Origin: an uncultured SAR116 cluster alpha proteobacterium
GTDB taxonomy: Bacteria; Pseudomonadota; Alphaproteobacteria; Puniceispirillales; Puniceispirillaceae
Assembly (NCBI GenBank): GCA_902632595.1
Contig: CACPDC010000002.1
Span: 1-64,000, forward strand
Direction: 5' to 3'
DNA: 64,000 nucleotides
In this document: positions 55,683 to 64,000 of the stretch, one piece after another
How positions within the stretch are numbered: position 1 is the first letter of the stretch
Layout of the letters: every line of letters starts with the position of its first letter
The notes under the pieces: generated by a model
The model's input: only the letters and a program-made list of their open reading frames with translations
Database searches by the model: none
What the model was told of the DNA's origin: nothing
Translations under genes and position numbers: made by a program

Positions 55683-55712
55683 ATACCTGTCTAAAAGTGA
55701 CGTTTAAAAAGT

Positions 55713-55898
55713 TTAAATTGTATCTTTCGGTTCTAAAACCTGTCGGCCACGATAAGTACCTGTTTTTAAATCTATATGATGAGGACGATGCAATTCACCA
55801 GTATCTTTGTCTTCTATATATACATCGTTTTTTATGGAATCATGTGCCCGACGCATATTTCTCTTCGACCTCGTGATTTTACTCTTTGGGACTGCCAT
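55713..55898 (-). CDS. rpmF: 50S ribosomal protein L32
   Basis: [23 protein letters not shown]...[22 protein letters not shown]. Confidence 0.95.
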   Translation of the reverse strand: MAVPKSKITRSKRNMRRAHDSIKNDVYIEDKDTGELHRPHHIDLKTGTYRGRQVLEPKDTI

Positions 55899-55978
55899 TT
55901 TATTCTCCTCTGAATTAGGTCTAAAGTTTTAACAAAAAAATAATGTAGCCTTTATCATCTCAAGAAAGGTGCCAATAA

Positions 55979-56054
55979 TGGTGGAGCCAGACGGGATCGA
56001 ACCGACGACCTCCTGCTTGCAAAGCAGGCGCTCTCCCAGCTGAGCTATGGCCCC
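55979..56054 (-). tRNA. tRNA-Ala (TGC)
   Basis: Reverse complement GGGGCCATAGCTCAGCTGGGAGAGCGCCTGCTTTGCAAGCAGGAGGTCGTCGGTTCGATCCCGTCTGGCTCCACCA. Confidence 0.95.
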
Positions 56055-56390
56055 AAATAACCACACCAGATAAAGTAGTTTGCTGGCATAAATCCATGCG
56101 TTTATGATAGATAGAGTAATTAAGGTCAAGTCTAAATTGATCCCCTCAGAACAAATTTCTTTTACAATTTTTATTATGTGAGTAACATTAAGCGATAATT
56201 ACTATTGTAACACCCTTACTCAAGAGTATTTTGAATCAAATGCTGCAATAAAAAAAAGAGATGTTTATAGTGCAAAAATATCAATCTTTTACTATTTTAG
56301 AAAAACATACAATTTCGTAAATTGTAATTAAGTCCAAAATATGAAGTGATTGCTGCTTGAATTAAAATTAAATAAACCAAAGTTGATCAG

Positions 56391-56858
56391 ATGGGTAAAC
56401 TTGATAAGATAGATAAACTAATTCTTTCTGCTCTTCAGGAAGATGCTAGAATTACTAATATAGATTTAGCAAAAAAAGTTGGGTTATCTCCATCTGCCTG
56501 TCTACGCAGGGTAACTTCGCTGGAAAACACGGGCACAATTCGATCATATAATGCTGAATATAACTTATCGAAACTTGGTCATGATGTTCTTGTGCTCGTC
56601 CGAATAACCTTAACAGGTCAATCAACTGCAATGATGGCAGAATTTGAGAGCGAAGCAAGAAAAATACCACAAATACTGGCTTGTTTTCTTATTGCAGGGC
56701 AAGAGGACTATTTACTTAGAATTGCCGCTAAAGATGTAACTGATTTTGGAAAGATACATTCAAATCATTTATCGGCACTTCCCCATGTTTTAAGGATGGA
56801 AAGTAATTTTGTATTAAGACCTGTTTTCAACAGAGGATTGGATGCGAGTATATTTTAA
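56391..56858 (+). CDS. Lrp/AsnC family transcriptional regulator
   Basis: LDKIDKLILSALQEDARITNIDLAKKVGLSPSACLRRVTSLENTGTIRSY HTH; AsnC-type ligand domain. Confidence 0.94.
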   Translation: MGKLDKIDKLILSALQEDARITNIDLAKKVGLSPSACLRRVTSLENTGTIRSYNAEYNLSKLGHDVLVLVRITLTGQSTAMMAEFESEARKIPQILACFLIAGQEDYLLRIAAKDVTDFGKIHSNHLSALPHVLRMESNFVLRPVFNRGLDASIF

Positions 56859-56895
56859 AATATTTTTATAATTTAAAAGACCGAACTGATTTTTA

Positions 56896-58272
56896 TCATA
56901 CCATGCGAAGTGCATTTCCGTATTTTTTAATGTTTTTGATTTTTTTCTCAAATTGTGACCAATCATCTTTTTCAGAAATACAAGACCAAATTTTTTCCAC
57001 CTCTTCCGATGACAAACTCGATTTTACTAACCCACTAAAATATTGAGGACGAGTTTTCTGGCGAGGTTTTTGAACGCCCAGCACTTCTAAAAATGGGAGA
57101 ATTTCTTTATCCTCTTTTAGCATGGAATTTGGCTCAAAACCCGCATAAAATCTGTGAAAAAGATAATCTAATTTTATTTTACTTTTCTTAGTTGCACTAA
57201 AAAATAATGATAAAAAAACATCCTGTTTTATATCAGTAGGCTGCAATATTCCAAATCTCCAACAGAGTTTATTAAATAAAGCTACCTGCATTTTAGGGTA
57301 AAATTTTTTTAATTCCTCTTCCAATATCTCAAGTGAAACAATTTCTGTAAAGCAATCAGCAAACCTGCATAAAGCCCATAACGCAGCCTCCGGCTGCTTA
57401 CCATATGCGTATCTACCTTCATAATCAAAATACGCTGCTGTGAATTTGAAATTCATGTCAACCAGGAAACGCCAGGGTCCGTAATCAAAAGTTTCACCTG
57501 TTACATTAAAGTTATCCGTATTTAAGACACCGTGGACAAAACCACTAGCCATCCATCCCGCAACCATCTCGGCAACATTATTAATTAAAGAATTTAAAAG
57601 TTGTCTTATCATTTCATTTGGTGGGACTTTACTTTTGATGTTGGGATAATAATGTTTGATTACATACTTTGCGAGATTTAGGATTTCCTCATTCTGATTT
57701 AAATATGCAAGCCTTTGGAAGCTCCCAATCCTTACATGACTGTGCGACAATCTTACTAAAACAGCAGAGCGAGTAGGAGATGGTTCATCTTGACGTTCTA
57801 GTTGCTCGCCAGTTTCAAAAACACTTAAAATCTTACAGCTTTTTACTCCCAAAGCGCTAAGATATTCACTAGCAAGAACTTCTCTAAAAGCACCTTTGAG
57901 CGTAAGCCTCCCATCTCCACCCCTAGAAAACGGAGTAGTACCAGAACCTTTTGTCCCCAAATCAAGAAGTCTTTTTGTATCGTTTTCGATAAATTGAGCG
58001 TATAGAAACCCTCGTCCATCTCCAATATAGGGGTTATAATTTCCAAATTGGTGGCCATGATAGCAAAGCGCTAAAGGAACTTTAAAACTATTTGGAAATG
58101 GAGTGAAAGAGCCAAAATAAGTCTTCCATTCTACATCATTTAAAGAATCTAAGGAGACTGTTTTAGCAGCATCCTGATTTCTATACCTTTGAACCAAACT
58201 GTTGAATCTCTCGGGCTCAACTTTAACGAAATGTTTTTCACCTAAAATTTCGTGAAACGCTACCGGTTTCAT
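56896..58272 (-). CDS. selO: Protein adenylyltransferase SelO (YdiU/UPF0061 family)
   Basis: CYHGHQFGNYNPYIGDGRGFL; LGTKGSGTTPFSRGGDGRLTLKGAFREVLASEYLSALGV; HGVLNTDNFNVTGETFDYGPWRFL. Confidence 0.92.
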   Translation of the reverse strand: MKPVAFHEILGEKHFVKVEPERFNSLVQRYRNQDAAKTVSLDSLNDVEWKTYFGSFTPFPNSFKVPLALCYHGHQFGNYNPYIGDGRGFLYAQFIENDTKRLLDLGTKGSGTTPFSRGGDGRLTLKGAFREVLASEYLSALGVKSCKILSVFETGEQLERQDEPSPTRSAVLVRLSHSHVRIGSFQRLAYLNQNEEILNLAKYVIKHYYPNIKSKVPPNEMIRQLLNSLINNVAEMVAGWMASGFVHGVLNTDNFNVTGETFDYGPWRFLVDMNFKFTAAYFDYEGRYAYGKQPEAALWALCRFADCFTEIVSLEILEEELKKFYPKMQVALFNKLCWRFGILQPTDIKQDVFLSLFFSATKKSKIKLDYLFHRFYAGFEPNSMLKEDKEILPFLEVLGVQKPRQKTRPQYFSGLVKSSLSSEEVEKIWSCISEKDDWSQFEKKIKNIKKYGNALRMV

Positions 58273-58340
58273 AAAAGAACCTAATTTACTTACAAACAAA
58301 ATATATTTTTATCAAAAACGGTAAAATTTTTGCCAAAAAT

Positions 58341-59060
58341 TTATCGTCTAAGCTCTATGACATTATTATTCGCATAAATTGAGTCAAGTTTACCGCCAAG
58401 AATGTATTCTGTTATAAAATTGCCGAAATGAATAATCTCTTCATAGAAGCGTGTTCCTTTTGTCGGGTCAATACCAGCAAATTTTTCAGTTTGATGCCTT
58501 ACTATGGATAAATCCGACAAGCCTGGTGCAATCACTACATCTAATTCACTCAATGCATCTTTCAAACGGCTATAATCTCTTTGTTGATAGGGAATACGGT
58601 TTGGAACCACAATTATATGTGGTGTAATAGCACGAGAGGAGTCTTTGCGGTCTTGTATTTCTTCAATAAAATCTCTTGTAGGACGTATATCACCCCAATT
58701 GATAGACACTGGAACCAACAAACAATGACACATCATTGCAATTTGGCAAATACTGTCTGGCTTCCCCGCACATGTATCAATCAATAATAAATCCTTTGCT
58801 GCACTCAAATGGTTTCTTACTATTGTGTCTACTGTTACAACATTTACCGCATCATACCTGTCACCTATCGGCAAGTGTCGTAAATTTTCAAATCCACCAT
58901 CAGCTTCCAGCATTTCAAAACTACTACCTTGGACGTCGGTATCAATCAAAGAAAGATTTCGTTTTTTTTGATACTGTCTAAAATAATCAGCAAGGTAGCA
59001 AGTAAGTGTACTTTTTCCGACACCGCCTTTCATGTTTGCTACCATTATCGCGCAACCCAT
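58341..59060 (-). CDS. ParA-like P-loop ATPase (orphan)
   Basis: MVANMKGGVGKSTLTCYLADYF deviant Walker A; SLIDTDVQGSS; DLLLIDTCAG. Confidence 0.88.
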   Translation of the reverse strand: MGCAIMVANMKGGVGKSTLTCYLADYFRQYQKKRNLSLIDTDVQGSSFEMLEADGGFENLRHLPIGDRYDAVNVVTVDTIVRNHLSAAKDLLLIDTCAGKPDSICQIAMMCHCLLVPVSINWGDIRPTRDFIEEIQDRKDSSRAITPHIIVVPNRIPYQQRDYSRLKDALSELDVVIAPGLSDLSIVRHQTEKFAGIDPTKGTRFYEEIIHFGNFITEYILGGKLDSIYANNNVIELRR

Positions 59061-59252
59061 CGTTTGCCTCCCACGAACATATTTTTTTGCACATTGTTTA
59101 TCATCAGTTTTGAATATTTATCGGTCATTTTATTCTATCAATAATAGTTAGAGCAGGCCTTTTTTTTGAGTGGGCTAGTGACCGACCACTATGCAAATAT
59201 TCCAAATAAACATTTTTTAGTCAATGGGTTATTTTCCTCATTTTTTTTTGGT

Positions 59253-59286
59253 AAAAAGGTACTCCATAGAGACATGAGTCCTTTTT
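59253..59286 (-). terminator. Rho-independent terminator downstream of 59371-60087 CDS
   Basis: AAAAAGG-T-ACTC-CATAGAGACAT-GAGT-CCTTTTT inverted repeat. Confidence 0.6.
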
Positions 59287-59370
59287 GAATTACTGTTGTA
59301 AGTTGTCAAAATAAAAAGAAGCTTTGTTCAAAAAAAATTTTAACAAATTTCAATACTCAACATACACTTT

Positions 59371-60087
59371 TCATCTAGCTGAAGATGACTGTTTTTCTAT
59401 TAAAACTTCGCCTTTTTTATATAAAGTTTGTGTTTTTGAGAGATAATCTGTAGAGCTGATTTTTCCCGATTTAAATTCCTGCCTAACATCAAGCATTGCT
59501 GCCTCAATTTCACTCAATTTTATAGTTAAATCAGTCTTTGAATCAGAATTATTTATCGACAAAAATTCAGATATGTTATTCTTTTCGATTTGTCCTTCAT
59601 CATTGTTTGCGATTACATCTTCACTCTCAGATTGTTTAAGAACGTCTTTAACACCGGCTTTTCTTTTATTTATGACAAATCCATTATCCAATTCGAAAAT
59701 ATTTGGTTTGTCTAGCGATTCCATTTTGTTATCTTGCTCCTTTACGTTAACCACGACCTTTTCCGCAATTGCGCCCTCATTGTTCTCTGCAGCAACATCC
59801 TGAATTGTTCCAGATGAAATGTTTTTAATGTTTTGCTTCAACTTAGAATTTTCTGTTTTTACATCGGTGAAATTCACCCTTTTTCTTCTTTGGTGACTAT
59901 CGGACGTAATCAAAGTAAAAAGAACGCAAATTATTAACACTGTAAAAATATAAACTATGGTCTGCTCAGTGTTTTCTGCAAAGGAAGTCTCGACTTGGAA
60001 ATTTGCAAGTAAAAACGTATCAAACTTACTGAAAATTACGGTGAAAAACTCGGGTATCAAAGATAAATTCAAGAAAATCTCCCTCAA
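59371..60087 (-). CDS. hypothetical single-pass membrane protein with charged region and short SHOCT-like C-terminal segment
   Basis: TM segment TIVYIFTVLIICVLFTLITS followed by RRKR; C-terminal FKSGKISSTDYLSKTQTLYKKG. Confidence 0.65.
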   Translation of the reverse strand: MREIFLNLSLIPEFFTVIFSKFDTFLLANFQVETSFAENTEQTIVYIFTVLIICVLFTLITSDSHQRRKRVNFTDVKTENSKLKQNIKNISSGTIQDVAAENNEGAIAEKVVVNVKEQDNKMESLDKPNIFELDNGFVINKRKAGVKDVLKQSESEDVIANNDEGQIEKNNISEFLSINNSDSKTDLTIKLSEIEAAMLDVRQEFKSGKISSTDYLSKTQTLYKKGEVLIEKQSSSAR

Positions 60088-60222
60088 TGCTTTGTTTGGA
60101 AACTAGGAGAATAATTTACAATCTCATGTTTAAAATAATTTAAATATATTTTTAAATAGCACAATTTGAACTTTTATAAAACAGATTTAAATTTTAATCA
60201 CCTTTAATATTGTTTAAATAAA

Positions 60223-60444
60223 CTATACCGATTTTATACCAAAATAGACTTTTAGTGATGGGGCAGGAGATTTTGGTTTTTTGTCTGGGGAATGTGAAAT
60301 ATCATGAGGTATACAGGGGTCACCTAGTCCGGAGGTATCATCGTCTTTCCCACCTTTGATAATGCGGAATTCAGATTGTTCTAACTCGTCTGATTGTTTT
60401 TTTTTTGACATATTTTTGTTCCGTTGACACATTATATTACACAA
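60223..60444 (-). CDS. hypothetical small protein, 73 aa
   Basis: Non-overlapping ORF; Pro-rich C-terminus; no recognised domain. Confidence 0.4.
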   Translation of the reverse strand: MCNIMCQRNKNMSKKKQSDELEQSEFRIIKGGKDDDTSGLGDPCIPHDISHSPDKKPKSPAPSLKVYFGIKSV

Positions 60445-60550
60445 ATTAAATCTCTTAAAGAATAAAAAACACTTAGTTCAAAAATATACGTATTAAAGAC
60501 TTTTCTAGAATAAATTTAAACTAAAAGTATTAATACGCATGTATTTCTTC

Positions 60551-60991
60551 CTAAATTTTTGTGACTTTAGCAAGCCTCTCTTGCCTTCTAAACTCTATAT
60601 TTGGACAACGATTACCTATAACTACAATACCGTTTTTTCGCGCTTTCTTTTCTGCGTCTGGGTGCCAAATATTCAGCTGTAACCAAAGCGTTTTAACCTT
60701 ACATTTAATAGCTTGTTCTACTATTTCAGGCACAGCTTTGGATTGCCGGAATACATCTACCATATCGATTTGATAAGGAATATCTGTAAGTTTAGCAAAA
60801 CATTTCTGTCCTAAAACTTCACTGCCTTCATGACCTGGATTTACTGGAAAGACTTTATAACCTCTCTTAAGTAGGTTTCGCATGACTGAGTTACTTGGCC
60901 GTTCTTCTTTCATACTAGCACCGATTAATGCGATAGTTTTAGTTTTTCTCAAAACTTCGTCAACGAGCGCGTCATTTACAATGTTATTCAT
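60551..60991 (-). CDS. CoA-binding domain protein (YccU-like)
   Basis: TIALIGASMKEERPSNSVMRNLLKRGYKVFPVNPGHEGSEVLGQKCFAKLTDIP; LWLQLNIWHPDAEKKARKNGIVVIGNRCPNIEFRR. Confidence 0.92.
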   Translation of the reverse strand: MNNIVNDALVDEVLRKTKTIALIGASMKEERPSNSVMRNLLKRGYKVFPVNPGHEGSEVLGQKCFAKLTDIPYQIDMVDVFRQSKAVPEIVEQAIKCKVKTLWLQLNIWHPDAEKKARKNGIVVIGNRCPNIEFRRQERLAKVTKI

Positions 60992-61182
60992 TTAAATATT
61001 CCCAGTTGACTTAATTTTGTTCTTTCTCATCCTATTCAAAGCAATGCCGAAATACCAAGCAATTTTTGCTGCGCTCTAAAACAACAATAAATAGATACTT
61101 ACATTTATCATTTGCTTCACTCAAAGCGCTTGACCTTTATTGATAAAATCTTAAGATTGAAGTTTGGAATTCGGAGAGACTA

Positions 61183-61596
61183 ATGACGCTAACCAACATA
61201 GACCACTATGCTATCAAAACAAATAAATTAGAGGAAACCAAAGCTTTTTATGAATTACTTGGGCTGATTGAAGGGCCAAGGCCAAATTTTTCTTTTGAAG
61301 GGTATTGGTTGTATTTGGGTGATGTCGCCTTAGTTCATCTCATCTCAGATGACGACAACAGGTCGAGTGGAGTAGACCAATATTCGGGTGAAATGTTAGA
61401 GAGTCGAAAGGGTTTGCGTGGGAGTGGATCAATAGATCATATTGCATTTCGAGCAATAAATGCGGAGCGATTAAAAACTAATTTAGAAGAACATAATATG
61501 TTCTTTAGGCAACGCGAGGTTCCAAATATGAAGCTTTTTCAAATTTTTCTTGAAGATCCAAACAAAATTACTGTTGAAATAAACTACTATCAGTAA
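61183..61596 (+). CDS. VOC (glyoxalase/bleomycin resistance) family protein
   Basis: NIDHYAIKTNKLEETKAFYELLGLIEGPRP; GSIDHIAFRAINAERLKTNLEEH; IFLEDPNKITVEINY. Confidence 0.92.
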   Translation: MTLTNIDHYAIKTNKLEETKAFYELLGLIEGPRPNFSFEGYWLYLGDVALVHLISDDDNRSSGVDQYSGEMLESRKGLRGSGSIDHIAFRAINAERLKTNLEEHNMFFRQREVPNMKLFQIFLEDPNKITVEINYYQ

Positions 61597-61629
61597 AAAA
61601 ATTTCATCTAATCATAATAAGGATAAAAT

Positions 61630-62331
61630 GTGCGTTTAATAGATTTAAGTGGCGAGATTTTCCAAAAATGTCCTACACTTCCTAATCATCCCCCTGTCAC
61701 ACTTAGTGCTTATCAAACCCATGAGACATCTCGAGAGGCCGAAGGTGTAAAATTTTCATGTGCATCATTGTTTCTCACTTTGGGGGAACATACCGCAAGT
61801 CACGTGGATGCCCCTTGTCACTTTGATGAGAGAAAATCTGCACTCAGTATTGATAAAATGCCCCTTGAGCAGTTTTATCGTCCGGCTTTGTGTCTGGACC
61901 TTTCTCATAAGCCTCTAAAAAGCGATATTACTGTTTCAGACCTGCAAGATGCTGAGAAAAGAACGGGGGAAACTATAAATGAGAATGATATAGTTTTAAT
62001 TTATATGGCACATTATGACAGAACTTTCGGAACCCCATCTTTTCTAACTGATTTTCCAGGTCTAACAAAAGAGTCTGCAATCTGGCTTGGCAAAAAAAAG
62101 ATTGCTAGTTTTGGAGTAGAGGCTCTGAGTCCTGGAAGACCTGGAAAAAATAATTTTGAAGTTCATTTAGTCTGCCGTGATTGGGGCTTTACTCATATGG
62201 AAGGTCTAACAAACTTGCACAAAGTGGTTGGCATAGGACGTTTTCAATTCGCAGGTTTTCCATTAAAAATAAGAGGAGGCACAGGTAGCCCAATTCGTGC
62301 CGTCGCTATAATAAATGATTCGGAAAAGTAA
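61630..62331 (+). CDS. Cyclase family protein (kynurenine formamidase-like), GTG start
   Basis: LGEHTASHVDAPCHFD metal motif; IDLSGEIFQKCPTLP. Confidence 0.88.
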   Translation: MRLIDLSGEIFQKCPTLPNHPPVTLSAYQTHETSREAEGVKFSCASLFLTLGEHTASHVDAPCHFDERKSALSIDKMPLEQFYRPALCLDLSHKPLKSDITVSDLQDAEKRTGETINENDIVLIYMAHYDRTFGTPSFLTDFPGLTKESAIWLGKKKIASFGVEALSPGRPGKNNFEVHLVCRDWGFTHMEGLTNLHKVVGIGRFQFAGFPLKIRGGTGSPIRAVAIINDSEK

Positions 62332-62336
62332 ATTAA

Positions 62337-62963
62337 GTGATAAATTCCCCTTTCATGAATGGGTTTTTTCTAGGATTGTCATTAATCCTCGCAATTGGTG
62401 CCCAAAACAGTTTTGTAATAAGGCAAGGATTGGCACGAAATCAAATTGTGTTGACCGTAGTTTTCTGCGCACTAGCTGACATTTTTCTAATTTTTTTTGG
62501 TATAAGTGGACTTGGACTGATTGCAGAAAAGTTTTTTAATTCTTTTCGTCAATGGATATTCATTTTGGCCGCATTATGGATTGGTTGGTATGGGATATCT
62601 CATGCACATAATGCATTTAGATCGTATAACCGAGAGCTTCAGGATTTCAACCCTGACACTTTGACAGTTATGCAAACTCTCACTAAATTGATTATTCTAA
62701 CATTTTTGAACCCACATGTATATTTGGATACTGTATTACTTATCGGCATTGTATCGCTTCAATATGAAGAATTAGAAGCATGGATTTTTGGCTGTGGTGC
62801 TTCATTAGCAAGTATCGTGTTTTTCTGCTCTCTTGGATTTGGGGCAACTGCTGTTTCTTCATTTTTTAATAATAGAATGGCCTGGAGAATTTTAGATAGC
62901 CTAATTTCAGGCATAATGTTCTTCATTTCCTTTAAACTAATTTTTCAAAGTGGCATACTTTAA
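62337..62963 (+). CDS. LysE/ArgO family amino-acid exporter, GTG start
   Basis: GLSLILAIGAQNSFVIRQGLARNQIVLTVVFCALADIFLIFFGISGLG; LTFLNPHVYLDTVLLIG. Confidence 0.95.
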   Translation: MINSPFMNGFFLGLSLILAIGAQNSFVIRQGLARNQIVLTVVFCALADIFLIFFGISGLGLIAEKFFNSFRQWIFILAALWIGWYGISHAHNAFRSYNRELQDFNPDTLTVMQTLTKLIILTFLNPHVYLDTVLLIGIVSLQYEELEAWIFGCGASLASIVFFCSLGFGATAVSSFFNNRMAWRILDSLISGIMFFISFKLIFQSGIL

Positions 62964-63066
62964 TAAGACCGCGTTTTCTTGAAAAAATTTCGGAATAGAA
63001 TAAGAGTATCATCTTGAAATCAATCATTAACGTGTCAGAAATTATAAAATATCTAGGAGTAAAACC

Positions 63067-63342
63067 TTGAGAGCTATATTAATTTTAAAGATTGCTATTG
63101 GCAGTTTGGTTTTAAATTATTCATCTGCATTTGCGCATATTTGTGAGCTGTCAGGTACCGAAACAGCGGATATAATTAAATACAATCAATGCGTGGCGGA
63201 TCAAGATCGGGAGACTAAAATAAATAAGAAGATAAGTGGTTACGAAGATGAAATCAAAGAGTTAGTGCAGGATAATATTAGATTAAAAAGACGACTGGCA
63301 AAAATTAAAAGTGCACTATCCACTATCATATCAAATTACTAA
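63067..63342 (+). CDS. hypothetical secreted coiled-coil protein, 91 aa (TTG start)
   Basis: Signal peptide-like N-terminus (LNYSSAFAHICEL) plus charged helix. Confidence 0.45.
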   Translation: MRAILILKIAIGSLVLNYSSAFAHICELSGTETADIIKYNQCVADQDRETKINKKISGYEDEIKELVQDNIRLKRRLAKIKSALSTIISNY

Positions 63343-63510
63343 AATTCATATTTTTATCTGTTAAAATACTGGATTTCAGTCAGCATCATGCTATATTTTA
63401 GGGAAAAATTCAAGCGGAACAATTGTAGTAGATGATTTAGCCACAAGAAAATAAGTTAGTTTTATTTTAATGACAATTTTATAGATATGTTTTGATTAAT
63501 GAGGCAAGTA

Positions 63511-64000
63511 ATGAGTGCTCTTAGAGACGATGTTGATCCAGATGGACTTTTAGAATTTTCAGTTGTTTTTTCTGATCGATCCCTTAATTCTATGTCCATA
63601 GCTTTTGGAGATGTAATGCGAGACATATCTCGCATTCTAAAAAAAGCTTATAACGCAGAAGCTTTGGCTGTTGTACCAGGAGGTGGAACATATGGAATGG
63701 AGGCTATTGCCAGACAGTTTACAACTAATAAATCTGCGCTAATAATTCGGAACGGATGGTTTTCCTACAGATGGTCACAAATTTTAGATGCAGGCGACAT
63801 TGCGAAATCGCAAACGATAATAAAGGCTGCGCAAATTTCTGACGAGCCCAACTCTTGTTTCGCACCAGCTTCAATTGACAAAATAACAGAAGAAATAGCT
63901 TCCCAAAAACCTGATATTGTATTCTGTCCTCACGTGGAAACGTCTGCTGGTATATTAGTGCCAGATAATTTTTTAAAGCAAGTGTCTGAAGCTGTGCATA
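63511..64000 (+). CDS. Class V aminotransferase (partial, runs off window)
   Basis: Open from ATG 63511 to end: ...ALAVVPGGGTYGMEAIARQFTTNKSALIIRNGWFSYRWSQI...KPDIVFCPHVETSAGILVPDNFL. Confidence 0.82.
   Translation, partial: MSALRDDVDPDGLLEFSVVFSDRSLNSMSIAFGDVMRDISRILKKAYNAEALAVVPGGGTYGMEAIARQFTTNKSALIIRNGWFSYRWSQILDAGDIAKSQTIIKAAQISDEPNSCFAPASIDKITEEIASQKPDIVFCPHVETSAGILVPDNFLKQVSEAVH

Noticed and set aside
55929-56129. Minus-strand ORF of 66 aa (...GAIAQLGERLLCKQEVVGSIPSGST...)
   Set aside because: Translation of the tRNA-Ala gene; a well-known spurious ORF.

Overview
AT-rich bacterial chromosomal segment, most consistent with an alphaproteobacterium. Supporting evidence is the tig-clpP-clpX-lon-hupB block, GcrA, ALAS-type HemA, recA-alaS and a DksA without the full Zn-finger cysteine set. 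I see no prophage, transposon, CRISPR array, rRNA or known defence island. The window is mostly housekeeping: about 59 supported CDSs and six tRNAs (Asp, Val, Leu, His, Gly, Ala). Blocks include glnB-glnA, parE, a queG/tgt/queA/kdsD cluster, a suf Fe-S operon with an Atm1-type ABC exporter, heme genes (hemA, hemH, hemG), NAD-dependent formate dehydrogenase and an orphan CoxL-like molybdoenzyme subunit. Most interesting observations: (1) a Psd-like protein whose Gly-Ser self-processing site reads His-Gly, next to a CDP-alcohol phosphotransferase; (2) a RhlE-like DEAD-box helicase whose Q-motif region lies upstream of the first canonical start codon, implying an ATC/ATT start, and whose DEAD box reads DETD; (3) an Atm1-like exporter translationally coupled to the suf operon; (4) a gammaproteobacterial-type HemG beside HemH; (5) an AroE-like protein with altered shikimate-binding motifs; (6) an orphan CoxL subunit overlapping msrB. 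I do not see a clear, wholly new multi-gene system. All family calls come from reading motifs by eye; no searches were run.
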